From assembly GCA_946480695.1 (NCBI GenBank), contig CAMLKG010000003.1, positions 1 through 64,000 on the forward strand: 64,000 bases of DNA, read 5' to 3'. This document shows positions 28,647-38,394 of this stretch, piece by piece; within the stretch, counting starts at the first letter, position 1; every line of letters begins with the position of its first letter. The position numbers and the translations under genes are program-made. Source of the DNA: an uncultured Cellvibrio sp. Its GTDB lineage: Bacteria > Pseudomonadota > Gammaproteobacteria > Pseudomonadales > Cellvibrionaceae. The notes under the pieces are model-generated. The model saw only the letters and a list, made by a program, of their open reading frames with translations, was not told the origin of the DNA and did no database searches.

Positions 28647-29726
28647 ATGATTCAAAAACTCTTGTTTACCGCATTGATCACTACAGCCATGGCTAACCTT
28701 ATTGCCTGTTCCCACACACCTCCACCACCGCAATCAATCAGCATCGCGGCGAGCGATAGCCTTATCAGCCGCATGGGACGCACCCATACCAATGATGACC
28801 AAAGCCAAAGTTTCGGATTTCCCGGCGTAACCTTTGTTACCGAAGTAGAAGGCATCGCATTGCATGCACAATTACAAAGTACCAACGGCAACTCATGGAT
28901 TGATGTCGTCCTCGACGATGGTCCACCGAAAACTTTTAATATTCCTGCACAACCCATAACAATTGAACTATTCCGGTTCCCCCATAGCGGCAAACATCGG
29001 GTTGAAATTGTGCATCGATCAGAAAATTGGCATGGTGCGGTCACACTTGGAAACCTTTCACTAACCGGCGGCGGTTTTTTTGCGGCACCCAGGCTTCCCA
29101 AACATAAAATGCTCGTGCTGGGCGATTCAGTGACTTGTGGCGAAGCTATCGATAGGGTTGCCGGTGAGGATAAAAATTCCCGCTGGTGGAATGCCCGCGA
29201 ATCTTACGGCATGCTTACTGCCAAGGCATTGAATGCGCAAGTGAACCTGGTGTGTTGGGGTGGGCGCGGCCTGGTTCGCAGCTGGAACGGAAAAACCGAC
29301 GAGGCCAATTTGCCCGATTTTTATGAATACGCAGTGGGTGACAATAACCCGGCAATGAAATGGGATCACCGGCAATACCAGCCAGACCTCATCGTCAGCG
29401 CAATTGGTACCAATGATTTCAGCCCCGGCATTCCGGACCGCGAAACTTACGTTACCGCTTATGTAAAATTTATTAATAAGCTGCTCGCCAACCACCCTAA
29501 CGCACATATCGCTATCACCGAAGGCGCTATTTTAAATGATGATAAAAAAGCCGCGCTTATCGATTACATTCGCGAAGCAATTTCACGGGTGAATAATGCG
29601 CGCGTACACCAGGTTACCTCCAGTTATTATCCCGGTGATAACCAGGATGCCCATCCCACAAAAGAACAGCATGCGGCAATGGCAAAGGATTTGGCACCGC
29701 AGCTAAAAGCGTTAATGGATTGGTAA
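28647..29726 (+). CDS. CE2-family acetyl esterase lipoprotein
   Basis: 359-residue lipoprotein (lipobox LIAC near residue 21). An N-terminal jelly-roll domain (about 30-150) precedes an SGNH esterase domain with VLGDSVTCGEA, WGGRGLVRSW, SAIGTNDFSPG and DAHPTKEQHAAMAKDL. This two-domain layout is that of carbohydrate esterase family 2, known from Cellvibrio, whose members deacetylate xylan and glucomannan. Ribosome-binding site GGGAGA lies upstream of the ATG. Outer-membrane anchoring suggests action on oligosaccharides at the cell surface or in the periplasm. Confidence 0.88.
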   Translation: MIQKLLFTALITTAMANLIACSHTPPPPQSISIAASDSLISRMGRTHTNDDQSQSFGFPGVTFVTEVEGIALHAQLQSTNGNSWIDVVLDDGPPKTFNIPAQPITIELFRFPHSGKHRVEIVHRSENWHGAVTLGNLSLTGGGFFAAPRLPKHKMLVLGDSVTCGEAIDRVAGEDKNSRWWNARESYGMLTAKALNAQVNLVCWGGRGLVRSWNGKTDEANLPDFYEYAVGDNNPAMKWDHRQYQPDLIVSAIGTNDFSPGIPDRETYVTAYVKFINKLLANHPNAHIAITEGAILNDDKKAALIDYIREAISRVNNARVHQVTSSYYPGDNQDAHPTKEQHAAMAKDLAPQLKALMDW

Positions 29727-29973
29727 TCGCTTCCACTATTGGTGCCTCCGGGCACCCTAAATCCACCGTTCATACACCATCCCCAGTAAAAAATATGCTT
29801 CGCCTTCACATTAAACTTTTATGTGCTAGGGTTTATTGGCTGCACCTATACAAGCATACAAAGATATGCCGAAGCTAATAAAACCGATCAGTCAAATACC
29901 AAACCCATACTCTACTAACACTAACAATAAACGGGCCATGACCATTTTCATTGCCTTTTGTAAGGAGTTTGAA

Positions 29974-30843
29974 ATGATTAAGTATATTTCTTCCGTACTT
30001 TTTTTATCAGCACTACTGGTTGGTTGCGGTGGTGACGATGATGATGATAAAAAACCAAACACGTCTTCAGTCATGATGAGTTCATCAAGCGCACCTGCAA
30101 GCGCAGCGCCCTCAAGTGTCGCCCAGTCTAGTGTTGCACCGTCCAGTGTCGCGCCTTCTAGCGTTGCACCATCCAGTGCCGCACCATCTAGTGTCGCTGC
30201 AGCATCCAGTGAGCCTATGATGTCCAGTGCTCCCGCTTCGTCAGAGCCGGCATCTAGCGTTGCGTCCAGTAGTTCGGCCGCAACAAACCTAACAGTGGAC
30301 TTTGAGCTTGACGCAGTAGAATCCACTTACGGCAGCATTGGCTGGGACAGCCCTGCTGTAAACGCGACAGTGGTAACCATTGCATCGGTCACTGGCCTGG
30401 ATGCGAACGGCGCGTCAACCAATGTATTGAGGGTAGTGCCTTTAAACTGGAACTCTGTGCCTATGGTTCAGGTGACCATACCACAGGGGAAAACCCTAGC
30501 TGATTATGCGGTCCAATTTGATGTGTATTTCCCTTACGCAAAACTCGGTCTTACTACAAGCGAAAATTATTACAAAACCTTGATGCTGTTTGCCGGCACC
30601 ACAATTACCGGAGCGGCAGAGGAATCTAATGCTGCATTTCAATCAAAACGTAGTAATGCGAGTGACAACACACCCGCATTTGACGAAGTTGATAAATGGA
30701 TTACACTCACTCTAAATGTAAACTCAACCAAAGCCGCGTTATTAACCGGAACAACGCAAATCGCGTTGGGAATTAATAGGCCCGCAGGGACAAATGCAGA
30801 TGCATATTATTTGGATAACATAAAACTGGTTGAACTTCCTTAA
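29974..30843 (+). CDS. Lipoprotein with Ser/Ala/Pro-rich repeat linker and binding domain
   Basis: 289-residue lipoprotein. The signal peptide ends LLVGC-GG, followed by an acidic DDDDDKK and a linker of about 85 residues built from SSVAPSS-like units, DNA for which is an imperfect 15-base tandem repeat (about 30107-30200). The C-terminal 180 residues form a beta-sandwich-like domain (DSPAVNATVVTIASVTG to DAYYLDNIKLVELP), resembling carbohydrate-binding jelly rolls. Poly-serine linkers are a hallmark of Cellvibrio/Saccharophagus secreted proteins. The start has AAGGAG 7-12 bases upstream. Ligand unknown. Confidence 0.8.
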   Translation: MIKYISSVLFLSALLVGCGGDDDDDKKPNTSSVMMSSSSAPASAAPSSVAQSSVAPSSVAPSSVAPSSAAPSSVAAASSEPMMSSAPASSEPASSVASSSSAATNLTVDFELDAVESTYGSIGWDSPAVNATVVTIASVTGLDANGASTNVLRVVPLNWNSVPMVQVTIPQGKTLADYAVQFDVYFPYAKLGLTTSENYYKTLMLFAGTTITGAAEESNAAFQSKRSNASDNTPAFDEVDKWITLTLNVNSTKAALLTGTTQIALGINRPAGTNADAYYLDNIKLVELP

Positions 30844-30857
30844 CACCTATTGTAATT

Positions 30858-30890
30858 AGAAAAAGGGCGCGAAATTCGCGCCCTTTTTCT
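30858..30890. terminator. Bidirectional intrinsic terminator
   Basis: 16-bp arms AGAAAAAGGGCGCGAA / TTCGCGCCCTTTTTCT in the gap between two convergent genes. T-runs occur on both strands. Confidence 0.85.
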
Positions 30891-30907
30891 TTAAAAACAT
30901 ACAAAAA

Positions 30908-33502
30908 TTATCTTTCCAGCCCCAGCGGCTTCATCATCAAAATCAATTTCGGCAATAGCGTTAGTGATCCCACAATTGCCATAAACATGGCAAAGGCTGT
31001 CAATACACCGAAATAAATTGATGGAATAAATTGCGAAAGCATGAGGATCGAAAAGCCAACTATGATAGTTACCGAGGTGTAATACATAGCACGGCCAATA
31101 GACGCATGGGAGCGATGCATTGCTTCAACATAACTACCTGTATGTTCAAATTCCACACGGAAGCGATAGAAATATTGAATCGCCTGATCCACTCCCACAC
31201 CCACAACAATCGCCGCAATGGTGGTCGTCATCATATCCAGCGGAATTCCCGCCACCCCCATTGCACCGAGCACAGTACTAGCGGCAAGGATATTGGGGAG
31301 GATGGCGATAATGGCGATTTTTATCGAGCGGAACAGCACCACCATCATTAACATAATTGCAAAAAACACTACCCCGATAGTGGCAATTTGTGAATGGAAT
31401 AAACTCTGTAACATGTTGTTGTACAGTACCAACATACCGGTAAAGTGAACTTGATCCGGTGCGAAGCCGCCTTCGGTTTCCGCATAGTGCCGTATGCGCT
31501 CAACCAATTCCGCGCGCTTTAAATTCGGCGTGGTTTCAATTATGCGCATGGTGATGCGCGTTTGCTGCAACTCATCAACCAAATAGGGTTTGATCAGGAA
31601 GTTTTTGATATCATCCGAAAGCATGTTACGCAGTACATTCAATTCGAAATCATTCAGCTTTCCTTTGTTTACGTCATGCGCTAATTGATAAACCGTTGCC
31701 AATGATTGCACCTTGCCGATTTCCGGCTGTGCTTCAAGCCAATTATGGAGTTGCCTGATTTGATCCAGGCCGGCAACACTGAACCAATAACCTGGTGTTG
31801 CAGCAGCCGACGATGAATCATCGGCAAATGCCTCTTCACCCACTTCAGCAAAAGGATCTTCCCCGGCGCTTGCCGGTGCCTCGGCAAAGGGATCTTCCGC
31901 ATCCAGAACTTCATCTCCGGTTGCTTCCTGTGGCATTTCAAGGTCAGCGGATTCAGCAATTTCCAACGTATTTTTTTCCGCATCGAGGATAATATCCAGC
32001 GTTACGGTACCGCCAAGCTGGCGATCAATGACGCTTAACCCCTGATGGATTTCACTGTCGTCCTTAAAATAATCAACAAAGCGGTTTTCAACTACCAACC
32101 TGCTGATACCCCATGCGCTAAAAATTATCGCGAGCAAGCTCACCACTAAAATTTTGCCGCCGTGGAACTCGGCAAGCCGGGAAAATTTCACAGTGAGTGC
32201 CGCCGAATTATCACCGCTATCCCTGGGCTCACCCTTGCGCAGAATCATCAGGCCCGAAGGTAAGATTACAAACACCAACACAAAACCGACGCAAAGGCCA
32301 ATAGTCATCATCCAGCCAAAATCAATTACCGGGCGGATACCGCTCATGACCAACGACATAAACGCAACGACGGTAGTGAGCGCCGAATACAAGCAGGGCA
32401 CTACCATATCGCGCACCGTTTGCATAACCAGATCCGTCTGTTCCGCACCCGGGTTTGCGGCATGGATTTCACGATAACGCACCACCACATAGATAGTGAA
32501 TGCAAATACCATAATCAATAACAATGCGACGAAATTGGATGAGATAACGGTCATGCGCCAATCAATCCAGCTCAACCAGCCGAGCATTATCAATACCGAC
32601 ATTAAACAAGTCGCCAGCGGCAAAACCACAAAGCGCCACTGGCGAAATAAAAATGCGAGCATAAAAATCATGAAAGCGATGAGAGCTCCGCCGAACACCA
32701 CCAGGTCACTTTTAATATAGGCAATCATATCGGTGGTAATCATACTCACACCGCCGAGGAAAATTTGCGCGCGATCTTTATAGTTGGCGACGATAGCGCG
32801 CACCACTTCCACACGCGCCGCATCCTTCTCCGCTGCCGTTGTGCGATAGGCAAGGAACTCCGCAGAAATAGTGTCCAGTTGCTTCGCCTCTTCCGCGCTT
32901 AACCCCTCGGTATCGCGTTTCAGGCGCAAGGCATCGCGTGTGCGCGCCATCTCGATGTATTGGTTATTTACTTTCAGGTTCAGCAACAGGGCTGTGGTGG
33001 TGCCGTCTTTACTCAACAGCATTTCACGATAGATAGGACTGTTTAAAAATTCCTCTTTCGCCATGGCGCGATCCACGCCTGGTGTCAGCAGGGTGCGGGT
33101 CGATTCCTTTTGTTCCGCCAGCGAGCGCATCGGGCTGTAAAGCAATGGAACATCAATCATGGAATAAACACTGGATACCCCATCAACCTTGGCCAATTCG
33201 TCGCGCAACTGTTTAAGTGTGTTGATGGATTCATCGGAAAACATTTCCGCCTTGGGTGTGTAGGTGAGCACCAGGAAATCACCGCTTTGGTAGCGCTTGG
33301 AGATTTCACGGAAGTAATCGATGGAGGTATCGTGCTCCAGCGTAAGTGAATCCGCCGAGGCATCCAGTTTGAAGTTACCCAGCCCAAAGGCGGCGACCAG
33401 GGTTACCAGTACCATAGCGGCTAACGTGTGATAGGGGCGACGGATAACCAGGGCGAGATAACAATTGACGAAGGAGCGAAGCAGGGACGAGGATAAAGGC
33501 AT
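30908..33502 (-). CDS. RND-superfamily (MMPL-type) exporter
   Basis: 864-residue inner-membrane protein with two repeats of one helix, a large periplasmic domain and five further helices. Examples are AAMVLVTLVAAFGLGNF in the first half and GVVFFAIMLMMVVLF in the second. The AIVVGVGVDQAIQYFYRF stretch is typical of SSD/MMPL-like transporters, and the family is annotated as predicted RND exporters of lipids or hydrophobic compounds. An acidic low-complexity insertion (about 514-567, repeated EDPFAE) lies in the second periplasmic loop. The substrate cannot be told. Confidence 0.85.
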   Translation of the reverse strand: MPLSSSLLRSFVNCYLALVIRRPYHTLAAMVLVTLVAAFGLGNFKLDASADSLTLEHDTSIDYFREISKRYQSGDFLVLTYTPKAEMFSDESINTLKQLRDELAKVDGVSSVYSMIDVPLLYSPMRSLAEQKESTRTLLTPGVDRAMAKEEFLNSPIYREMLLSKDGTTTALLLNLKVNNQYIEMARTRDALRLKRDTEGLSAEEAKQLDTISAEFLAYRTTAAEKDAARVEVVRAIVANYKDRAQIFLGGVSMITTDMIAYIKSDLVVFGGALIAFMIFMLAFLFRQWRFVVLPLATCLMSVLIMLGWLSWIDWRMTVISSNFVALLLIMVFAFTIYVVVRYREIHAANPGAEQTDLVMQTVRDMVVPCLYSALTTVVAFMSLVMSGIRPVIDFGWMMTIGLCVGFVLVFVILPSGLMILRKGEPRDSGDNSAALTVKFSRLAEFHGGKILVVSLLAIIFSAWGISRLVVENRFVDYFKDDSEIHQGLSVIDRQLGGTVTLDIILDAEKNTLEIAESADLEMPQEATGDEVLDAEDPFAEAPASAGEDPFAEVGEEAFADDSSSAAATPGYWFSVAGLDQIRQLHNWLEAQPEIGKVQSLATVYQLAHDVNKGKLNDFELNVLRNMLSDDIKNFLIKPYLVDELQQTRITMRIIETTPNLKRAELVERIRHYAETEGGFAPDQVHFTGMLVLYNNMLQSLFHSQIATIGVVFFAIMLMMVVLFRSIKIAIIAILPNILAASTVLGAMGVAGIPLDMMTTTIAAIVVGVGVDQAIQYFYRFRVEFEHTGSYVEAMHRSHASIGRAMYYTSVTIIVGFSILMLSQFIPSIYFGVLTAFAMFMAIVGSLTLLPKLILMMKPLGLER

Positions 33503-33666
33503 TCCAATTAATCCGGTTGGAGGCCGCCTCGTTATTCCGAGGGCGGACCATTAAACGAGATCGCCGGGACCGGCAAATGTGCGGGCTATTATGCCAGCCG
33601 GCTCGTTTGAATACAGTAAAAAGCCCATCAACACCGGGCGATTGCAACGATTTGTTACAAAGGTCA

Positions 33667-33984
33667 CTACTCTTTTTTATGACCGTCGCTATGTCCCAGC
33701 GAGCGATCAGGGCAGAGTAAGTCGCGCACGCGCTGCTTGAGCGCCTTGGCCTCCGGGAAGCCGCCGTCGGCGATCCGATCCCAGATTAGTTGGTCGTTGA
33801 GCCACACATGGAAGATTCCGCCGGTGCCCGGATGCAAGCTGACCTCATCCAGTTCGCCGTCGAAGGTGCTTAACAGCTCCTGTGCAAGCCAGGCGGAGCG
33901 GAGCATCCAGCGGCACATATTGCAGTAATGGATAACGACGCGATTGGCGGCGGCGGGTGGCGCCTGGAAACTAATATCTGTCAT
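33667..33984 (-). CDS. SelT/SelW/SelH-family (Rdx) protein
   Basis: 105-residue thioredoxin-like protein. The redox motif is CNMC (Cys21, Cys24), where selenoprotein W has CxxU. HPGTGGIFHVWLND and FPEAKALKQRVRDL are typical of the bacterial family. The role is presumed redox. It lies upstream of the RND gene on the same strand, with 164 bases between. Confidence 0.88.
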   Translation of the reverse strand: MTDISFQAPPAAANRVVIHYCNMCRWMLRSAWLAQELLSTFDGELDEVSLHPGTGGIFHVWLNDQLIWDRIADGGFPEAKALKQRVRDLLCPDRSLGHSDGHKKE

Positions 33985-34123
33985 ATGATTGCCCTTTGGG
34001 AGTTGAGTACATAGAATCGGAAGTCAGGTAACCAAAAAACCACAGGATTTACGCTCGAAAGCGCTCTATTCAGGGTAGATAGACACAAAACAATGAAATA
34101 GCCGCCAAAATACGGAACCCGCC

Positions 34124-34954
34124 ATGCTGAAACTTCACTTTAAGGACAATCGCCGCCCACCGCTGTGGGTGGTCGAAAAGCTGTTCTCAATTGGCAGTGC
34201 ATCCGACAATCACCTGGCAATCAATGAAGAAGGGCTTGATTCCCACCACGCCAAAATAGTCCAGGAAAGTAATCGCTACCTGCTCAAGGACAATAACAGC
34301 AGTTCCGGTTGTTTTATCAATGGTCAACGTATTACCCAGAAAGAAATCCTGCCCGGCGATATTATCAAACTTGGGAACGCTGAAATTATTGTTTTGGACC
34401 CTCGCGGATTGCACGATAAAAGCAAGGAAACTTATGTCACCCCATGGCGCCTGGTCTCCGATTCCAGTTGGCTCGCCGGCAAGCATTTTGTTATTTCCCC
34501 TGAGCGGAGCACCATTATTGGTCGCGGCAACCAGTGCGACATTGTTATTCCCGGCACGCACCTTTCACGCCGCCATGTAGAGATAAACATTGAAGGCAAC
34601 CATTTGCGGATCAAAGACCTGGGCTCCGCCAACGGCACCTATTTAAATGACCTGCGTATCGACAATGCGACCGCCAATAATGGCGACCGTTTGCGCCTGG
34701 ATGTATACAGCTTCCGTATAGTCGCGCCCGACCTTGAAGACACCATGACCCGCATCCGCAAACCTATCGACGAACTGGCCAAGCCTGTCGAGCGCAAGCA
34801 ACTCAGCAACCAACCCAAGCGCTGGAAAACCCGCCCTACATCACCGGGCAATCGCATAGAGCCGACCTATCATACTGGCCGACGCAATGCCTGGTTGCTA
34901 TTGGCAGCGGCGCTTGTGGTGGGCTGCGCTATCCTCGCCTTTGTGTTGTGGTAG
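34124..34954 (+). CDS. Tandem FHA-domain membrane protein
   Basis: 276-residue protein with two FHA (phosphothreonine-binding) domains. The first is at about 15-90 (FSIGSASDNHLAI, SSSGCFINGQRI), the second at about 120-205 (IGRGNQCDIVIPGTHLSRRH, DLGSANGTYLND). A basic linker and one C-terminal transmembrane helix (AWLLLAAALVVGCAILAFVL) follow, so it should be a tail-anchored cytoplasmic sensor of phosphoproteins. No kinase or type VI secretion gene is adjacent. The upstream stretch has only GGAACC as ribosome-binding site. Confidence 0.85.
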   Translation: MLKLHFKDNRRPPLWVVEKLFSIGSASDNHLAINEEGLDSHHAKIVQESNRYLLKDNNSSSGCFINGQRITQKEILPGDIIKLGNAEIIVLDPRGLHDKSKETYVTPWRLVSDSSWLAGKHFVISPERSTIIGRGNQCDIVIPGTHLSRRHVEINIEGNHLRIKDLGSANGTYLNDLRIDNATANNGDRLRLDVYSFRIVAPDLEDTMTRIRKPIDELAKPVERKQLSNQPKRWKTRPTSPGNRIEPTYHTGRRNAWLLLAAALVVGCAILAFVLW

Positions 34955-35054
34955 AATCCGCGGCCTGTTTCTGCACTATTTGCACGCAACCGTTTTGTTT
35001 AATCCAATAATTTCTTAACGCCAACTTTTCAATTAATTAACCTAGGAATGCACC

Positions 35055-35585
35055 ATGAGTTTTGAATTGGTCCCTGCTGGCAAAAGCCTGCCCGATGACT
35101 TTTATGTTGTGATCGAAATCCCGATGAACAGCGGCATCAAATACGAGATTGATAAAGACAGCAATAGCCTGTTTGTGGATCGACTGGTTAGCACCGCTAT
35201 GTACTACCCCTGCAACTACGGTTACATTCCACAAACTTTATGCGGTGACGGCGATGCCGCCGATGTGTTGGTAGTGTTTCCCCAACCAGTGCAAGCAGGT
35301 TCGGTAATTCGCTGCCGTCCGTTGGGCGTATTGAAGATGACCGATGAAGCCGGCGAAGATGCCAAAATCGTTGCTGTACCGCACGATAAATTAACCACCC
35401 TATACAGCAACGTAAAAACATTGGGCGACTTGCCGGAAATTACTATCAAACAAATCGAACATTTCTTTGAACACTACAAAGATCTGGAGAAAGGCAAGTG
35501 GGTGAAGGTAGCCGGCTGGGGCGATGTAGAAGAAGCCCGTGCTGAAATTTTGAAAGCGGCCGAAACCTTTAAAGCCAATAAATAA
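35055..35585 (+). CDS. ppa: Inorganic pyrophosphatase
   Basis: 176-residue soluble family I pyrophosphatase hydrolysing PPi to phosphate. Active-site stretches: [25 protein letters not shown], the metal-binding [10 protein letters not shown], and [10 protein letters not shown]. Hexameric bacterial type by length. TAGGAATGC precedes the ATG. A terminator follows. Confidence 0.97.
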   Translation: MSFELVPAGKSLPDDFYVVIEIPMNSGIKYEIDKDSNSLFVDRLVSTAMYYPCNYGYIPQTLCGDGDAADVLVVFPQPVQAGSVIRCRPLGVLKMTDEAGEDAKIVAVPHDKLTTLYSNVKTLGDLPEITIKQIEHFFEHYKDLEKGKWVKVAGWGDVEEARAEILKAAETFKANK

Positions 35586-35644
35586 TTTTTAAAGATTTAA
35601 AAAATACAAATCTGTATCAAACCGCTGATCCGGTGAGAGAGATC

Positions 35645-35670
35645 ACAGGGGCCGACACGGCCTCTGTTTC
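35645..35670 (+). terminator. Probable terminator after ppa
   Basis: 10-bp stem ACAGGGGCCG / CGGCCTCTGT with one G-U pair and a 3-base loop, followed by a short TTTC. Confidence 0.55.
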
Positions 35671-35816
35671 AAAGCGGCAGGCACGTAAAAAAATAAGGCA
35701 TGGAATAAGCCAACCAGAATAAAACCAGAGGCAGTGAGTAACGCCAGCAACCTGACCATACACGAGAGACGGGGCGTTGCCACAAACAATAACAGCGAAA
35801 ACTCAAGGTATTTAGC

Positions 35817-37130
35817 ATGAATTCTGCCCCTGATATCACTGCTCCACCCAAAGTGAAACATCCCCTGCTCTGGGTGCCCACCGGTTATTTTACGATGGCG
35901 CTCACATACAACATGCTTACTGCGGCAGCCGTGGTGATGTTCAGCAATTTGGGTATGGATAATGGCGAAGCGGCGGCCTACGCCAGCGCACTCGGCCTTG
36001 CCTATACCATCAAGCCGTTCTTTGCCGCTTTCCTGGAAATGTACAAAACCAAAAAGTTTTTCGTATTGCTCTGCCAAATTCTGCTGGGTATGGGTTTTAT
36101 CGGTGTTTCCCTCGCGATGAACATGCCGAATTACATTACGATTATGCTCGCGTTTTTCTGGGTACTGTCGTTTATTGGTTCATCGCAAGATATTACTACC
36201 GACGGTGTATATGTCACTGCATTGAACGCCAAATCCCAAGCGCTGTATTGCGGTTGGCAAAGCCTTAGCTGGAACCTCGGCAAACTCGCCATGATGAGTG
36301 TGATGGTAGTACTCAGCGGCGTTTTGCATGAACATTATTTTAAACACGATCCCCATGTTTCCGGTCCCGAGTGGATTCAATCCTGGCAATTGGTCTTCGC
36401 GTTGCTCGGTATCATTATGTTGTTGATGGCCGTGTGGCACTGGCGGGTTATGCCCGAGGGCGCGCGTGCAGAAAATACGCCAAGGAATCCTGCGGAAGCC
36501 ATGTCAACGCTGATGGATGCGTTTGTTACTTTTTTCCAAAAGCAAGGCATTTGGTTAATGATTGGTTTCGCGTTGTTATTCCGCGTCAGCTTCGGTTTTC
36601 TCAACGCGCCCAGCATGCTATTCATGAAAGATACGGTTGAAAATGGCGGGCTTAATTTAACCAACCAGGAATTCGGTTTGATTTACGGCACCTTCGGTTT
36701 GGTCGCCCTATTGATCGGTTCGCTCATCGGCGGCGCCTACGTTGCAAAAAAAGGGCTGCAAAAAGCCCTGTTCCCCCTTTGCTGCTGCGTAAATATTCCC
36801 AACATTACCTTTTTATTGCTGGCGATATACCAGCCCGAAAGTGCCACCCTGGTCAGTATCGGCGTCATCATTGAACAATTCTTTTTCGGTATCGGTTCCG
36901 TGGGCTTTATGATTTACCTGATGCAACAATTGGCGCCCGGCAAATATGCCACGACCCATTACGCGTTCGGCACCGCACTCATGGGTTTGTGTATGATGCT
37001 CACCGGTATGGTCAGCGGCCACTTGCAGGAAATGATGGGCTACGTGGGTTATTTTGTGTTTGTCATGGCGGCCACTATCCCGTCGTTTTTAATTTGCTGG
37101 TACGCTCCCTTCCCGCACAGGCACGATTAA
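35817..37130 (+). CDS. AmpG-like MFS transporter
   Basis: 437-residue major-facilitator protein with about 12 membrane segments. The N-terminal half contains GLAYTIKPFFAAFLEM and SSQDITTDGVYVTAL; the latter resembles the conserved DI-x-x-D region of AmpG-type permeases that import muropeptides. A muropeptide or oligosaccharide substrate is therefore possible. It stands alone between ppa and a PilZ gene and ends at a bidirectional terminator. Confidence 0.8.
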   Translation: MNSAPDITAPPKVKHPLLWVPTGYFTMALTYNMLTAAAVVMFSNLGMDNGEAAAYASALGLAYTIKPFFAAFLEMYKTKKFFVLLCQILLGMGFIGVSLAMNMPNYITIMLAFFWVLSFIGSSQDITTDGVYVTALNAKSQALYCGWQSLSWNLGKLAMMSVMVVLSGVLHEHYFKHDPHVSGPEWIQSWQLVFALLGIIMLLMAVWHWRVMPEGARAENTPRNPAEAMSTLMDAFVTFFQKQGIWLMIGFALLFRVSFGFLNAPSMLFMKDTVENGGLNLTNQEFGLIYGTFGLVALLIGSLIGGAYVAKKGLQKALFPLCCCVNIPNITFLLLAIYQPESATLVSIGVIIEQFFFGIGSVGFMIYLMQQLAPGKYATTHYAFGTALMGLCMMLTGMVSGHLQEMMGYVGYFVFVMAATIPSFLICWYAPFPHRHD

Positions 37131-37140
37131 AAAATAGATG

Positions 37141-37170
37141 TAAAAAAACCGGCTTACGCCGGTTTTTTTA
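37141..37170. terminator. Bidirectional intrinsic terminator
   Basis: 13-bp arms TAAAAAAACCGGC / GCCGGTTTTTTTA with a 4-base loop, between the convergent MFS and PilZ genes. Confidence 0.9.
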
Positions 37171-37179
37171 CAAAGGATT

Positions 37180-37596
37180 TCACCGTTGCGCTTGTTTATC
37201 GAAGTCCGCCGAATAACGCGCAATCCATTCCAGCGCCGCCTCTTCGCTGGTGAGTTGCCGCCCTTTCAAGGCAAGGCGTTGGCGATAATCTTCAATCTGG
37301 CACACTTGCTCCACCATCCGTGTACGAAAATATTCATCGTCGCTGGTAAAGCGAATGCCCACTTCATACCGCTGCGCTCCCTGGTCGCGACGCCAGACAA
37401 CAACCCCATGCCCATGGTAATCCGGTTTTATCACAGGAATTTCAAATTCCACTATCGTTCCCACTTGAACCGCCTGGTCAGTCAGGAAACATAATCCACC
37501 CGCACTCAGGTTACGCACCCGTACACGGGATGATTCATCACCACCAGCACAAACCTGAATGGGAATTGATGTTGGGTGACGAATATAACTGCGCAT
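37180..37596 (-). CDS. PilZ-domain protein
   Basis: 138-residue single-domain protein. The c-di-GMP-binding pattern is visible: RSYIRHPTSIPIQV near the start (basic motif) and NLSAGGLCFL (the [D/N]xSxxG motif). Arg placement is somewhat irregular, so binding is probable rather than certain. Likely a c-di-GMP effector; partners are not evident. Confidence 0.85.
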   Translation of the reverse strand: MRSYIRHPTSIPIQVCAGGDESSRVRVRNLSAGGLCFLTDQAVQVGTIVEFEIPVIKPDYHGHGVVVWRRDQGAQRYEVGIRFTSDDEYFRTRMVEQVCQIEDYRQRLALKGRQLTSEEAALEWIARYSADFDKQAQR

Positions 37597-37691
37597 AAAT
37601 TAACTCTCACAACAACCCATTACTCAGTGTAAATCAACATCACCTTGCGATTGGATCAGATTGTCATGAAAAGAATTTACGCTTAGAACAT

Positions 37692-38222
37692 TTACAATTG
37701 GGCCTCTATCGCCGCCGCTAATTTAGGCGAATCCGGTTTCGTCATGCTGCCGAAATATTCAACCAGCTTGCCGTCTTTACCTAATAAATATTTATTGAAA
37801 TTCCATTTGGGTTGTTGTGCTTGACCTGCCAGCGCCTTGAATAACGGATTAGCCTGGTCGCCTGTTACACGCGTGGGTGCCAACATGGTGAAGGTAACGC
37901 CATAATTGAGGTAACAAATTTCCGCGGCTTTTTCTTCGTCTGCGTCCTCCTGTTTAAAATCGTCGCTGGCAAAACCCACAATCACCAGTCCCTTATCCTT
38001 GTATTTTTTATGCAACGCTTCCAGCTCCTTGAACTGGGACGTAAAGCCACAATGGCTGGCGGTATTAACCACCAATACCGTTTTGTTCTCCATGAGTTCA
38101 CAAATATTCACTGAATCCTTTGAATGCAATTTGCGATATTCGCCTTTCATATACTCCGGGCAGGAGAGCGCCGTACTGGTGATCATCGTCATCATAAGAC
38201 CTAACAAGCTTTTAAATTTCAT
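37692..38222 (-). CDS. Periplasmic glutathione peroxidase-like protein
   Basis: 176-residue thiol peroxidase with signal peptide (GLMMTMITSTALS). The peroxidatic Cys lies in NTASHCGFTSQF, and the conserved Trp-Asn in PKWNFNKYLL is present. The Gln of the usual tetrad motif (FPCNQFGGQ) is replaced: this protein has FASDDFKQED. It would reduce peroxides with thioredoxin or another thiol in the periplasm. Good length match. Confidence 0.88.
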   Translation of the reverse strand: MKFKSLLGLMMTMITSTALSCPEYMKGEYRKLHSKDSVNICELMENKTVLVVNTASHCGFTSQFKELEALHKKYKDKGLVIVGFASDDFKQEDADEEKAAEICYLNYGVTFTMLAPTRVTGDQANPLFKALAGQAQQPKWNFNKYLLGKDGKLVEYFGSMTKPDSPKLAAAIEAQL

Positions 38223-38340
38223 GGGATGTCCTCATTTCATAACCACGAGAAAATGCAGTCTACGGCTTTTTGGATACCAAATTACATCGACCGATACAAA
38301 TTTAACGAATAATTACGCAAGGAAGCATTTGCTAAAAAAC

Positions 38341-38368
38341 AAAAAAGCGAATCTGCCAGCAGATCCGC
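38341..38368 (-). terminator. Intrinsic terminator after chitinase gene
   Basis: On the minus strand, GCGGATCTGC / GCAGATTCGC (one G-U pair) with a 2-base spacer, followed by TTTTTTG. Confidence 0.8.
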
Positions 38369-38394
38369 AAATCCGGGAGGAAACCGGAGGGGAT

